From: Phalacrocorax aristotelis
Lineage: Eukaryota; Chordata; Aves; Suliformes; Phalacrocoracidae
Assembly: GCF_949628215.1 (NCBI RefSeq)
Contig: NC_134283.1
Location: 5,449,610 to 5,513,609 of the forward strand
DNA length: 64,000 bases
Reading direction: 5' to 3'
Below are positions 26,301 to 37,375 of the stretch, piece after piece (position 1 is the stretch's first letter; every line of letters begins with the position of its first letter). A program made the position numbers and the translations under genes. Under the pieces are notes generated by a model. That model had not been told where the DNA came from, did not search any database, and saw nothing but the letters and a program-made list of their open reading frames with translations.

Positions 26301-29300
26301 TGCTGCAGGAGCTTTGCAAAGGACAATATCAGGAGGCAAACGAGGAGTTTAAGAAATTAATGCCATTTTTACACTGTAAAGAGATACATCAGCATATCCC
26401 ACGATACTGCACCGCACCCTCCACTGTAACTGCAGCAAAGAAAGGTCCTGGATGCTGATGTGCACCAAGTTCCATGATGCTACGCCAGGGCTTTGCCATC
26501 TCTTGTAATAGCAATTTGTTAAAAAAAAAAAAACAACCCTCAGCTTTCAAACCCACCTGCATGACTGGAAACCTGAATGCAGGACAAAGGGCTTGGGCTC
26601 CTGCCAGTGATTTACCACTTCCTCATTTATGAAAGCTGCGATAGTCCCTACTTAACCCTACCAGAATCTTATAAGGTTGTGATCTGTGATTTCAGCACAC
26701 CGAGCTGGATATTATCACAGTTATTCACAGGTCTTCTTCTGCACTTAAAATCCATAGTCAACAGAATTTGACTGCTAAAGAGACTCATCTAAATCATGCC
26801 AGATCTTAATTTCTGGACTCTGTCTTTTAACTGGGGCTTTAGTCCTGAAAGGTGAAAAAAATTAATTCCAGGTGACTTGAAAGAAGCATGTATTAAATGC
26901 CTGGATCAATCAATGCAAGATGTTAAAAATATTACTCATGTTATACTTAATTCTTAAAAAAAAAGAAAAAGTGCTTTTTGTCATTTTTGAAGCCTGCAGT
27001 TTATCGAAGATGCACCAGCACACCACATACATCACACTTACCTTCTTGCAGCCCTGACCAGAAAGAGAAGAGCAAACCTGCATTCTTGGAATTCCCTAAA
27101 GAGACATGAAGAAGCCTGCAAATATCCTAAAGACATGACAGCTTTCTGGGTTTGGGGGTGGGGTGCATTTCCTTCTTTTTCTTTTAGTGAAAAACCCTAT
27201 ATCTGGATCAAATCCTTCCCCTTTCCTGCTTCCCAGCAAGTACACAACCACAAAGCTACGTATTACTTAAGTTTTACAACACAGCTTTAACTTGGGAAGG
27301 GAAGAGTGCTCAACAGCTAGGGCTGGGTGTAGCAACCCCAAGAAGGAAATAAAAAGCAGTGTTCACCTGTGCCTGGTTTGTCCCCAACTTTTATCAAAAC
27401 AAGTCTGATTTGAGTTTCAGGCCTGTTATTGAAGTCCAGAGAAACTTCACCCTTCAACTCATAAAATTCAAGCCACAGTTACATCTCAATAGGGGAGAAA
27501 CAGAGAATTCCTCACACACACAGACTTTGCTTCTATGTCAAAAATAAATCTTCCTATCATTCACAAGTTGTTATAAGAAAGGCAGTCAGTACCGACTGTA
27601 ACTGGATCGTTACTGAGAATTTATCGACTCACACTGAGCATGAGAAACGCCCAGTCACACACCAAGAATGAAAAGACCAAGTTAACCCTTTGACTGCTGC
27701 ACACAGAATAAGCAGGGCAAGAATTTTACAATGCCTGCTACTTTCAATCTTCATGGTAATTTAATTTTTAGGGAAGCTGGCTATTGGGTCTACCAAACTA
27801 CACTGAAGTGTTCGCACACCTGGAAGCTTCTCTTTAAGGACGCTGAAGCACTCACTCATAGCAAGAGGATCAGCAGAAATGTTCGCCAACGACTTCAAGA
27901 CTGCACACATGCCTGCAGCTATTCACGTGAAAATGTATTTTGACAACTGAACACAGTTTTCCCTTATTGTGGTGTTCCAACGAACCGCTGGCTTAAATAA
28001 ATAATGCACAGTGGCATCCATACAAGGGACATCCAAAGAGGAGCAGAGCAATATTTGACAAAACCCAGGGAGGGAAGCACAGAGATTACTCCATCCTCAG
28101 GCCAAAGGTAGCCGTCTCACGAGTGATGTGTGGCAGCTGCCCAGAGCACAGCAGCATTCCTCAACCCTGCAGGGCTGAAAGAAGGGATAAAGAAGAAAAT
28201 AAATCACACATTCCTATGAAGTGCCTGCCTCAGGTCTCGTCTAAATTGGAGAAAATGACACCAAAATTGATTTAAAGGCACTTTGCACCTGCACATGCAT
28301 GCAGACACATATCCTACAGTTGGTAAAGGGAAGAGTACTACAATCGGAGCAATTTAACTACGAAATGTGTTGAGCAAAGCTTTCATTGCAGTTGATGGAG
28401 GGTTTGATTGATTGCTTATCAGTCTGGATTCACATAAAGACGAGGAAGAGCCTCCTCAAATGCATCAACTGCCAGAGGTGTCCAAACTTGCACTTCTTTA
28501 TGACAGTTGCAGCACAGGTACGAAGAAAGCACATTCATGCGCTGGACGATACCCAAGTGCTCTTCACTCCCCTACACTGCTCTAATTCAAATTCTCTAGA
28601 ACAGCAAGCTCTGAGAGAGTGCTCTTTCCTGAAGAACTGCAGTCTTACAAAAGTAAGAAAATGCCCAAGTGCAAGCACAACCCCTGCGCCTTTAGGGGTG
28701 AAAAAAGGAGTGCTCCCTATTCTCCCCTGCCCGATAATCATCTTCATCTGATACACCTGCAGGGAGAAACCCAGCTGGCAGATAACCCGCAATGGGAGAA
28801 CTTGCTGCTCCTCTTCTCCTCTTTTAACTTTAGTGTTTAATTGCATTGTATTAATGCTCACTAGGCAAATCTGAACTATTTCCAGGTGTCCCTATAAAAC
28901 AAAATTAAATACTAGAAGAAACATCTATATAAACCAAAGCAACTTAATTCAACTTTCCAGAGGGGAAAAAGATAAAATAAAACAAAAAAGAGCAAGTTAA
29001 CAGTGCAAGAAGCAGTTGGCAGGCACTCCAGTTTAAAGTTTGATTAACTCAAATAAACAACATTTAAAGTTTTAGAAAAAAAAACAGGAGAAAAGCAATA
29101 AAACTACAAAAACACCATCCCTGCAAACAGAAAGTGGGGTTCGAGGAGATGAAAGTGTTAACAGAGACTGACTTCATTAGCTCTGAACTTTCACCACCAG
29201 TGAAGGAAATTACTCCCAAATGATTTCATCCATGGTTTCAAAGAGATGGCACCAAACCAGTGTCTAGAAATATATTAATGATATACACAGTGTGCACTTT

Positions 29301-30018
29301 GTAGACACGTACACCAAAAGATAACCGTACATCCATAACCGGTGCAATACATTCAAGTAAACAAAAGTAATGTATGAATGTTGTGTTCTGAGGGCTTCCA
29401 GAAATTAATGCCTCTTCTAAAAAATCAGACCATCGTAAGTATTCTTATGCTTTTTGCACCAGTTAATTTCACAAGTATGTCTAAAAAGCTACTTGTAAAG
29501 ATTAAATGAGACACTAAAAAAATAATAGCATCTATTAAGATGCTTTTCTACTTAAGTTCAGAACACTTATCCACCTGGAAAAAAACATCTCTGGCAAAGC
29601 AAATAAAATGAGCAAAAACAATAAAAGGAAACCTTACAAGCATGCATTTCATAGCTACCTAACCTAAGGACACAAAGTTTTCCAGCCCGCTTGTGAGAAA
29701 AGCCAGTTTTTGTTTCCCAGAGCATGTCCGCAGCACCTTACCTGTGATGAGCACGGCTTTGTCACCCACAGGCAGCAGTGTCCTGCCACCCAGGTACACA
29801 GAGGAGATGAGGCTCATGGTGCAGAACACCACCAGCCCTCCGCCAGCACCCAGCATGGCCACACACAGCAACCCCAGCAAGGCAGGCAGGAGGCTCCAGA
29901 CCAGCACATTTGCTTTCTCCGCCAGGTTCCTCTTGGCTGCGCAGAGCACAGTCACCCAAAAAAGCATAGTGATGCCCACACAGACCCATCCAAGGGAGCT
30001 GCCAGCAAGAGCATCCAT
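19970..30018 (-). CDS. HSD17B2: 17-beta-hydroxysteroid dehydrogenase type 2, complete 5-exon gene
   Basis: A short-chain dehydrogenase of the endoplasmic reticulum membrane. In mammals it uses NAD+ to oxidise oestradiol to oestrone, testosterone to androstenedione and 20-alpha-dihydroprogesterone to progesterone. The spliced frame is 30018-29742, 25321-25109, 24805-24620, 22018-21881 and 20328-19970, totalling 1173 nt: 390 residues plus stop, against 387 in human. Residues 10-78 hold hydrophobic membrane-anchor segments. The cofactor motif TGSDTGIG is at 92-99 and NNAG at 170-173. Catalytic residues are probably Ser223 (in NMSSMAG), Tyr236 and Lys240 (YGASK). The conserved tail blocks SPVL and YTPGKGAY are in exon 5. 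All key residues are present and no break is seen, so the gene should be functional. The identification rests on recall of the human protein, which is near-identical in blocks such as NGPGAEELRRTCS (here KDGPGAEELRRTCS). Confidence 0.95.
20329..21880 (-). other. HSD17B2 intron 4
   Basis: About 1.55 kb with GT-AG ends. Open frames of about 130-147 codons at 21030-21574 lie on both strands in a locally GC-richer patch. They resemble no family and are bounded by no good splice sites, so I treat them as chance. Confidence 0.8.
21881..22018 (-). CDS. HSD17B2: HSD17B2 coding exon 4 (YxxxK active site)
   Basis: This exon has no start codon and is easily missed by ORF finders. The acceptor is CTGCAG|GAGGC and the donor ACAG|GTTGGT, phase 1 at both ends, 138 nt. 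It encodes GGIPLPRYAAYGASKAAL, with the catalytic Tyr and Lys, then SKWGIKVAAIHPSGFRTG. The usual PGG after the active site reads PSG here, a mild difference from human. Confidence 0.93.
22019..24619 (-). other. HSD17B2 intron 3
   Basis: About 2.6 kb with GT-AG ends. I saw no transposon remnant and no alternative exon that resembles an SDR. Confidence 0.8.
24620..24805 (-). CDS. HSD17B2: HSD17B2 coding exon 3 (NNAG and catalytic serine)
   Basis: The acceptor is TTCCCAG|GGCTC and the donor GCAG|GTGAGC, phase 1 at both ends, 186 nt. It encodes LWGVVNNAGILGF, the conserved VNFFGAVEV helix and RLINMSSMAG with the catalytic serine. Near-identity with human HSD17B2 over this exon is the strongest support for orthology. 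Confidence 0.95.
25109..25321 (-). CDS. HSD17B2: HSD17B2 coding exon 2 (cofactor-binding loop)
   Basis: The acceptor is TTTCAG|GAAGTG and the donor ACAG|GTATGG, phase 1 at both ends, 213 nt. It encodes GSDTGIGHALAKYLDDLG, the glycine-rich NAD-binding loop, and continues to KVSEKVQNTG. The LDIT motif, whose aspartate binds the adenine ring in classical SDRs, is present. The downstream intron is only about 300 bp. Confidence 0.94.
25322..29741 (-). other. HSD17B2 intron 1
   Basis: About 4.4 kb, the longest intron of the gene, GT-AG. It contains a run of 13 A at 26520 and no recognisable coding or repeat sequence. By position it is the most likely place for intronic regulatory elements, but nothing specific can be called. 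Confidence 0.8.
29742..30018 (-). CDS. HSD17B2: HSD17B2 coding exon 1 (membrane anchor)
   Basis: Starts at ATG 30018-30016 (MDALAGSSLG) and ends ACAG|GTAAGG, in phase 1. The start was chosen because it aligns with the human start and the frame upstream has no ATG, only GTG codons. Kozak context is modest (C at -3, G at +4). It encodes 92 residues plus one base: hydrophobic stretches at about residues 11-28 and 38-78, then the first strand of the Rossmann fold (KAVLIT). A 13-base sequence is tandemly repeated just upstream of the ATG. Confidence 0.93.
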
Positions 30019-30020
30019 CA

Positions 30021-30050
30021 GCAGGGGCAAGAAGCAGGGGCAAGAAGCAG
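30021..30050 (-). repeat. 13 bp tandem duplication in HSD17B2 leader
   Basis: On the plus strand GCAGGGGCAAGAA occurs twice back to back (30021-30033 and 30034-30046), followed by GCAG. It lies 3 bases upstream of the HSD17B2 start codon, so it is in the 5' UTR if transcription starts further out. A CA/CG-rich run (ACGCACGCACACACACAC) follows it. Confidence 0.8.
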
Positions 30051-32309
30051 ACGCACGCACACACACACCCCACCACCAGCTGGGTAAAAGCAGGTGTTGC
30101 TAAATGCAGCGTGTGTTATGTAGGAACAGGGGGTGGGGCAGAGAAAGAGGACTCTGTTTAAAGGTTTGACATAATCTCACTTAGCCTTGGCATCAACAAG
30201 AAGCAGAAGCCTTCCTTTTCTTACCTTTTATTCCTTCTGCCTGACAGCTCCACCTTCTGAACAACATGCTGGCTGGATAATGATTGACAACACTGGAAAT
30301 AGACATGATGTAGCAAGTGCTGGCTTCAGAAAGCGATGAACTGCTATATGTTTTTCACACTTAAAATACATTTTCCTAGACAGTGGGGAAAAAAAAACCC
30401 AGTTTCCTTTATGGGAAATAGTTAGAATTCCCTGCCTAAAAACTTAGGGTGCAGTTTCAGTGGAACTGATTTTTGATAGGCAGTGAGAAAAATTAGTTGG
30501 GACCGGGTTATTTACTCTCTGTAGTGCAAGCTGTGTGGTTAGCATTGGGCTTTATCACACATGAGCTCCCCATCTCTTTCAACAAAAAGCCCCAAATTAC
30601 CTTCCCTGCTTTAGTGCACACCTTTGGCTCTTTACCTATGCCACATTCAGTGAATACCTATGGTTAATTGACATTCAAGGGGGTCAGTGAGGCTAGGAAG
30701 GGGTGATTGCTGGCTTACCATTAAGGGCACTTCGTTAAGTGAAGACACGTGACACACCTGAGATTGAGTCTTCAGTTGACCTCCGGTGATGACATTCCCC
30801 TTAGTTTTGACAGGAATCACTGGTTCAATTCCTACAGCAATTTGGAGGGGAAAAGATGTAACCAATTAAATATATTTGAGAGATTTAATACCTACTGTGG
30901 TATACTCCGAAAGTTATTTAAACAGCAAGAAAATTTTAAAATCCATCCAGCTAAAAGGATTGAAATACAACTTTGGCATATTTAACCCTGTTTAAAAATC
31001 CCTGCTAACTGGTTTGAGCGACGAGCCAAAGTTATCACATAACCAGCCAACATCATGTAGCTCATTTTCTGAAACAAAATGTAGTGCTGACCTATTTTAT
31101 TTTAGACAGACGCTAAGATTGAAGTGCAGGGTGCAAACCTAACGTGAGACACAGGCACATTTCCATTCCATTATTCCTTCGGGCTTTTATGGGATGACAA
31201 ATGTGTTGAATATAAATTTTTACAGCCAGTGAAAATATTTACATACCTCTGTAGGTAGTTTACCTCAGAGATGAGGTCGCTTTCTTAAAGGACCATTACC
31301 CTCGACGTCTGCTTGTCATTCATTCCTATTGTGAACATTCATGCATCCATCCTCCCACCAGTGCGCAAAGTGTAAATTATTTTCACTTCTCTTTGCCATT
31401 CACTGCTTTTGCTTTTCGTTGCACTCTGGTCTCAAGGTCAGTTATACCTTGCCCTCCATTAAGGCATCTTCTTAAAGATCTCCTTGGAGAATTTTGCTTT
31501 CTCTCCCTAATTGGTCTTTATCACAGGATTTAGATTATTACATGTGTGTTGGCATTTATAGCATCCGCTCTCACACGTGAGGATACAGTGAGCTGGAGTT
31601 TTTGTATAGTGGGATGAAGGGCAGAAGTGATGGCCTCCAGCCTGATGTCCACCCTGGCTCCCCTCAGCCTGCAGGGAGGAGACAGAGGTGGGTGAGGGGC
31701 CAAGCCATGGTGGTCACCATGCCTGGTCCCTGCAGAGCAATCTCCATTTGAGTCTTCCTCTCTGCTCCACGCTCTCCTGCCGTGTCCCCCACTGAAATGC
31801 ATATGTGCACATGCACATCCTCTCCCTCACACACTGAATCGGAGGGTGGGGGGATGTACGGGCTGCTTGGGCTGCCGTATGCACACATTGTACACCCGCC
31901 TGCTGCTGTGTGCTGACACAACATCTGTCTGCACCCACAGCACTGCAGAATGACTGTGGAAAGGGCTGGTGGGGACTGATCTCTGAATGAATTAATGTTA
32001 AATTTATATTTTTAATATAAAATATAACAACTGAAGGCTTCTTTTAATGAGAAGCTGACCATGTGTTCACCTAGTCTGTGAATAAAATTATGTATAAGTG
32101 CATAGATCATACATACCATGAGACAGGTTGCTACCAGAAAGGAGGGTATGATCTAAAACTGGCCGAGAAATATTAACTTGGAGTACCCACCTCATGAACC
32201 CTCTGCACTTTCTCTGACACCAGCAGAGACAGATTGCTGCTGCAGTATTTTTCAGCACAATTTTGCAATGAGGTAACTTTTATCATATCACACTCACTAT
32301 TCATCTTAA
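30051..32309. other. Presumed HSD17B2 upstream region
   Basis: It contains the sequence upstream of HSD17B2. On the minus strand there is a GT-box-like CCCCACCCCCTG about 110-125 bases above the ATG and a TATA-like CTTTAAACAG at about 30157-30166. Both are only suggestive. There is no CpG island, which fits a tissue-restricted gene. No coding exon was seen. Confidence 0.35.
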
Positions 32310-33890
32310 GAAAGCATCTATTTTCCTCTCTACCACTTTGGTATGTCTCCAGTTCTCACAGCTGTACATTAACACAAGATTGCAGTTGAGTTTGCATTAT
32401 TTCCTATTTCTCTATGCCATGCCTGCTCATGCCATGAATATACACCCTTATCTCACCTCCTTCTTGATAGTTTTGTTGGAAGATATGTGGCTCTTCCAAA
32501 TTACCAGGAAGTTGCATCAACATGACATCTGTGTTACAAGGAGGATGGATTTGAGCTAATTGATTTTGAGGTAAGCTTGACCTACCTTTGCCAGGACATT
32601 TGTTTTTCTTCCCAGCTTTTCAGAGCCATCACACAATAACTCAGTGCCCTGTCCCTTTATGCCCTGGCAGTCTACACATTCTATACTGGAGCCTGAACAC
32701 TACTTCCATAGTCAGCCCATGCCAATGCCAAACGGTAGCAGAGAAACAATTCAGACCAGCCTCCTGACTGAACCGTTCTGTTGCGCGATTACTTACCCTC
32801 CCTGAACACTTTCATCCCTGTGCACATTTCTGATGTTTCTAACTTTGCAGATCTCAAGCGTGCCCCACCATGTAAGTCTCTCCATGCTGAGTGATAACTT
32901 TTGGAGGTCAATTAAAGCAATGGCAAAAGAAGATGCCTTTCATGAAGAATTATCCTTCCATGGTAATCTACAACACAAAAAGCCAGTCTCTACAGAATCT
33001 CTTGAGTCCAAATCCAGCTTGTTTTTCTCTGAATTCTACAGTCACAGCATCTTTTACCCTGTGTAGTATCACTGCAGAAGATTTTCCCCAGGACAAATCA
33101 AGACCTCCTCTCCAATGTGTGGGATTTTTGTCAGAGGCATCCACTCATTGACTCCACATTCTTCTCCTTTAGGCACAATCACTCCTTCCCAGATATTAAT
33201 TTACTTCCTTCCCATTTCTTTAAGCTTTTCTCCTGTCATCCTTTGCTGGCTGTATATTTTTCACCATGATGGCTGCAGCCTCTGCTTTCCATTTCTGTTC
33301 TTAACACAAAAAAAGGCAAAATGCTCAGGTTCCCGTTCCTTTGAAACGTGAAGCTGAGCCTGTTCACAACTTCTTTGAAATGCACCACCAAGCTCTTTTT
33401 CTGTTCTAGCTCGGTAATGAGCATTCTTCTGTCTTCGCTTTTCATGGTGTCATTTCTGGTTCAGGAGTTTTCCTGCTGTTTACTTTATTAAAGCCTCTGT
33501 CTTTCTAGCATAGTAGAAGCTTCCAGTTCAGCCATGAGGCCTTCAAGCATGTCTCTGTTACCTTTCCCTGCACTGTTTTTCACTTTCTTGGCCACATTTC
33601 TCATGTGCTTTCTTTGTACTTTCCACTAACTTACTAGTCAACATTTTTCTTTTCCGCACTTTCCCTTCATCCAGAAATACCACATGCCATATCCAATAGT
33701 TGCTGTCTGTTGATATTCTTCTGTCCCAGCTGCAAGATGAATTACAATGTCTAGAAGCATGGAACATTTTTTCTACATGTCCGATCTCTATCTCAGCTTC
33801 CTCTGCCTCTGCCAGTCACAGGTTCGTTTTTCAGTTCAGGCTAGAATTTCTCACAGAACTCTTCAGTTTTCCATGTTGCTCTATTTTTCC
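32310..33890 (-). mobile_element. Ancient degraded non-LTR retrotransposon (RT and linker), not CR1
   Basis: Minus-strand translation, hopping between frames, gives in the right order the landmarks of a LINE ORF2. These are a charged linker (VRKRKMLTSKLVESTKKAHEK, near 33600); ELEQKKSLVVHFKEVVNR (near 33380, like the usual HFEELLNR block); WEGVIVPKG (near 33190); and HWRGGLDLSWGK (near 33110, like NWRGITLLSVPGK). Next come VKDAVTVEFREKQAGF (near 33030, the QAGFR block), SEKLGRKTNV (near 32615), ISSNKTIKKEV (near 32480) and LMYSCENWRHTK..ERKIDAF (near 32360, the LYGxETW block). The YADD region was not found. The spacing of about 660 nt from QAGF to CENW suits an RT domain. Many stops and frameshifts mean a very old copy. 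The motifs look RTE-like rather than CR1, but the clade is unresolved. Confidence 0.6.
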
Positions 33891-34847
33891 TTTGGCTGAT
33901 TCAGGCTTTTTCAGCTGTGTAATGCAATGATTGTCAGCCCTGAGAGCCCTTGCTCCGTGTGCTTTTGTGGCTTCGGTAGGGGAACTGCATTTCAAGTTCT
34001 GTAGGAAGGTTTTTGGCTACAATGCTCTTCTTGGAAAATAATTTCAGCAGAAAATAGGTTGGAATATCTTTCACAAAAAATAGTAACAGAGATAGAAAGA
34101 TTATTTTTATGAGTAAATACATATATGAGCAGAAAAAATATGAAATAATTCACTTGCATTGACTACAGCTTCTGAGAGTACATAAACATTCTGTGAAACA
34201 CCTTCATACATTTGGATTTTGGTAGACTTGATGGCTACACAAGCACTTGCCAGGCTATATGTCCTGGGTGCAGAAGCTATTGAACTTGCATACACAAAAC
34301 TCATTTGGGCAAACAGACTTTGCTCTTACAAATACTACTGAACTCCTATACAAATGTTGAGATAATCCTCTGCCTTCAGCCAGTTATCTGTGCATGCACT
34401 CAACTTGAAGCACATTAATTATTCCAGTAAAGACAACAAAACTATTAGTCTGCCTAAAGCTAGGAATGTAGCCAAGTACCTTTAAGAATTAAGATCTCTG
34501 AACTCACAGACATGTAGTGAATAAGGGCAAAAAAAAAAATAATATGTGCAACTGAAAATAGGGCTGTGAAACCTCTGCTTTGTCGTCAAATTATTTGTTT
34601 AATATACCCCCAGGGAAAAGAATTCCTGTTAAATAAAGTATGTATCCATTAAAGAAAAGTAAGAAACCTCTAAGTTACTGGAGATTATGGTTTTAGCAAT
34701 ATAGTAATTGTAATGATTGTAAATTCAGAGATAGACAGTAATTCCTGCAGATCACTTGGCAGTGAAGAAACAGCTGTAGCTCACCATTTTTCAATATTCA
34801 ATTCTAACAAAAGCTAATAATAATAACAACAATAATTACTTCTTCAG
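33891..34847. other. Intergenic; possible 5' continuation of the old LINE
   Basis: If the LINE at 32.3-33.9 kb was once full length, its endonuclease domain would lie here on the minus strand. I see charged open stretches but no convincing endonuclease motif. An A/TAA-rich stretch at 34810-34840 borders the LTR-like element. Confidence 0.3.
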
Positions 34848-34952
34848 TGTCATAGTTTTAGCTAGGATAGAGTTAACTTTCTTCACTGTAGCTGGTAGAG
34901 TGCTGTTTTGGATTTCTGATGCTTAGTTGCTGACTGGGGCTAAACCATGACA
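34848..34952 (-). mobile_element. 105 bp LTR-like element with inverted ends
   Basis: Starts TGTCATAGTTT and ends AAACCATGACA, an 11-base inverted pair with one mismatch. Flanks TTCAG and CTCAG look like a 5 bp target duplication with one change. The complement begins TGTCATGGTTTAGCCCCAG, which I recall as the start of avian ERVL-class LTRs, and its other end (GGATAGAGTTAA on the plus strand) also recalls those LTRs. At 105 bp it is far shorter than a normal LTR, so it is an internally deleted solo LTR or a small non-autonomous element using the same ends. It carries no coding sequence. Confidence 0.65.
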
Positions 34953-37328
34953 CTCAGCTAAATCTGTTACCTTCTCCAGTGTAAGAACCTCAGAGCAAGG
35001 AACATCTGTACTGATGGCCAAACCGCACCTGTAAATCCTCTTGGCAGGTACCCATGCAGTGGTGTGTACACCACACACCTTAGCATTATACAATCTTCAA
35101 AAGAAATAATTGCAGCCTGCATTTTCTATGTGAATCCAACGCCTGAAGCAGCTCTATCTTTGCTTTGAAACAGTGGGTCTCGTAATAATGTGCCATATGA
35201 AATGAAGCCATGGGCTGTAAGCTCTGCCTTGGTATTTACATGAACTCTAATTACCCTTTGTGAATCTTCTGCAATAGACAAAACAATTTAAATCAGAGGA
35301 ATCATTAAGATTATGAGCATTCCTTTGTATCTGCAAGGGAGGTTTTCTTCTCTAACTCTCCAGACATCTATGGACCTCTAGGCTTTCAGGAACAGCTAAA
35401 AGTAGATTGCACTCTTTCCAAAATAAGTCATGTTTTATCAACCCAATTGTCATTATTTTCCAAAAAGAGGATAGAATCAGAAAACCTAAAGGCAATTAGG
35501 TACTCTTCAGGAAGTTAGCCAGGAGTCATCTGTTATCCCCATGAGAAATTACGCTTGCCTGCCTTTCTTCTGTCATCTGATAACATGAAACGGCTTTCAC
35601 AGAACCATGAGTGTTAGAGAAGAAAAGATATCAGTTTGTCTTAGGCCACTTCTCTGACAGCAAGAGACTCTTCCCTAAAATTTCCTTTGGTACATTCAGA
35701 GTAAAATTCCAGCCCTGCCTAGGACAGAGCACAGCATAGTGGTGCCTCAATACATGAGAAATAAAGATGTAAGCTATACTCTGGACTGGAAGATTAGTTT
35801 GTTTTTCCAACTAGATTTTTATTATATCTTTCTAATCCCTTCCCCTTCCTACAGCTTTGCCTCTCTGAAGTTAATGGTAGCATATATGTACCCAGTACAC
35901 CAAGGATTTCCACATTTTCCTAGCCCAATCTGCTTGTTCCTTTGCAGATGCTTCCTGAAATGCAACTGCAATATTGCCTGCCTGCCTTCTAGATGGTTCC
36001 TCCTAACCACAAGTCATATAGACCATATCTACAGCAGAAAAAATAATATACTTCTGCATCTTCTTTCTGTAACTTTTCCTTCTGCATGTTGTCTCATGCA
36101 ATGGCAGGTTGGGGAAACATCTGTTTTACACCCGACCTTTTCCACACATGTAAACAGTAGACCACAAAGCATTTTCAAATATTTAGGTATTGTCTATGCA
36201 TAAGTCACATAATTTTTATCATAGTTAAATTCATAAATAGCAAGGTGAATATGGAGGCAAAGAGAAAACTAGGCATACATGGTAATCAAAAGTCTGATTA
36301 AAGCATGGGTTGACAAAGTGAGTAGCTAAGACATGTAACAGTAGTGATGGAGATGCAGACTTCAGCAACCCCAGCTCACCATGGACTCCAGGTACATGTG
36401 GAGATTATTAGTTCCAGCTGAAATCTGAATTCCCTACAGCACCCTTATAAATATTTAACCAAGTACTGCTATCTTGCAGCTAGCTGAAACACGTACCTTT
36501 AATCAGACCTTTACGTGCAATCTAGACATGGACCAGTATTGTCCAAAGCGAGATTTTGACAAAAACAAATCCCTCAACTCCAAGTCTATCTGCAAGTCTC
36601 TCTTTTGCCCCCAGAAGAGTCCCTTCAAAGTGGGAGGGATTTACATCACCAAAACAATTTGTCATCCATTGCAGATAATGACAACATTAAAAATAAATCA
36701 CATACAACTTGGAGCCTCAGAACATGTCTCGGAGTTCTGAGCATGGATTCTGCAAAGGGGATGAAAGAAAATGAATGATAGCATCTCCTCATCGTCACTC
36801 GGGTTATTAACTATGCACATCTGCGACATGCCTCCCCTTCCATCTGCAAACTCTTAAAAACATCTCTGCCTCTCATAAACAGAATTCACTTATTTTTAGA
36901 TTTTCCTCACAGTTACATCAGCTAGTCTTTGAAATGAAAGCCAAAGCAAAATGAGATGAAACACGAGTGATGATTCAAAAAGCATTAAGTGATCAACCAT
37001 GACAAAGTGTCACCTGCCCTAAACACATTCTGTTTTCTGTCACTTGAAGGACGACTCCCTCACTTCCAAAAGGTGAAGCCATGTGTTTTTCCTGTTGAGG
37101 AATCATGACCTCACTCTGTAATCAATGACTTACATTATTATTTTGATTGAATGTGTGTTTGCTACATACCAAATGTCACCAATTTCTCCTTTAATGCTGA
37201 CGATCTGAAGGGCATTCCCGTCACTTTTCAGCGATGTTTGTGCTGCTTCTAAACTGCCACAATTGCTTTCGAATGTTGTCAGCGAGACCAGCTCTCTGTC
37301 AGGAATAACTTAGTGATAGATGATCCTC
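34953..37328. other. Intergenic DNA, nothing recognised
   Basis: AT-rich sequence. The longest frame (35739-36203, plus) is 154 codons, but it is hydrophobic, Cys/His-rich, resembles no family and lacks a promoter or exon context. I regard it as chance. Confidence 0.55.
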
Positions 37329-37375
37329 CAGTGGAGCAGGGGGACAAACTAGATGACCTCTCAAGGTCTCTTTCA
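37329..37375 (+). mobile_element. Possible CR1 3' end remnant
   Basis: The segment GGAGCAGGGGGACAAACTAG followed by ATGACCTCTCAAGGTC resembles the CR1 3' block usually read as GAGCAGG..TTGGACTAGATGACCTCTAGAGGTC. The terminal ATTCTATG repeats are missing, so this is an eroded fragment. Confidence 0.5.

Noticed and set aside
35739-36203. Plus-strand frame of 154 codons
   Set aside because: No motif, no splice or promoter context, composition typical of AT-rich noncoding sequence.
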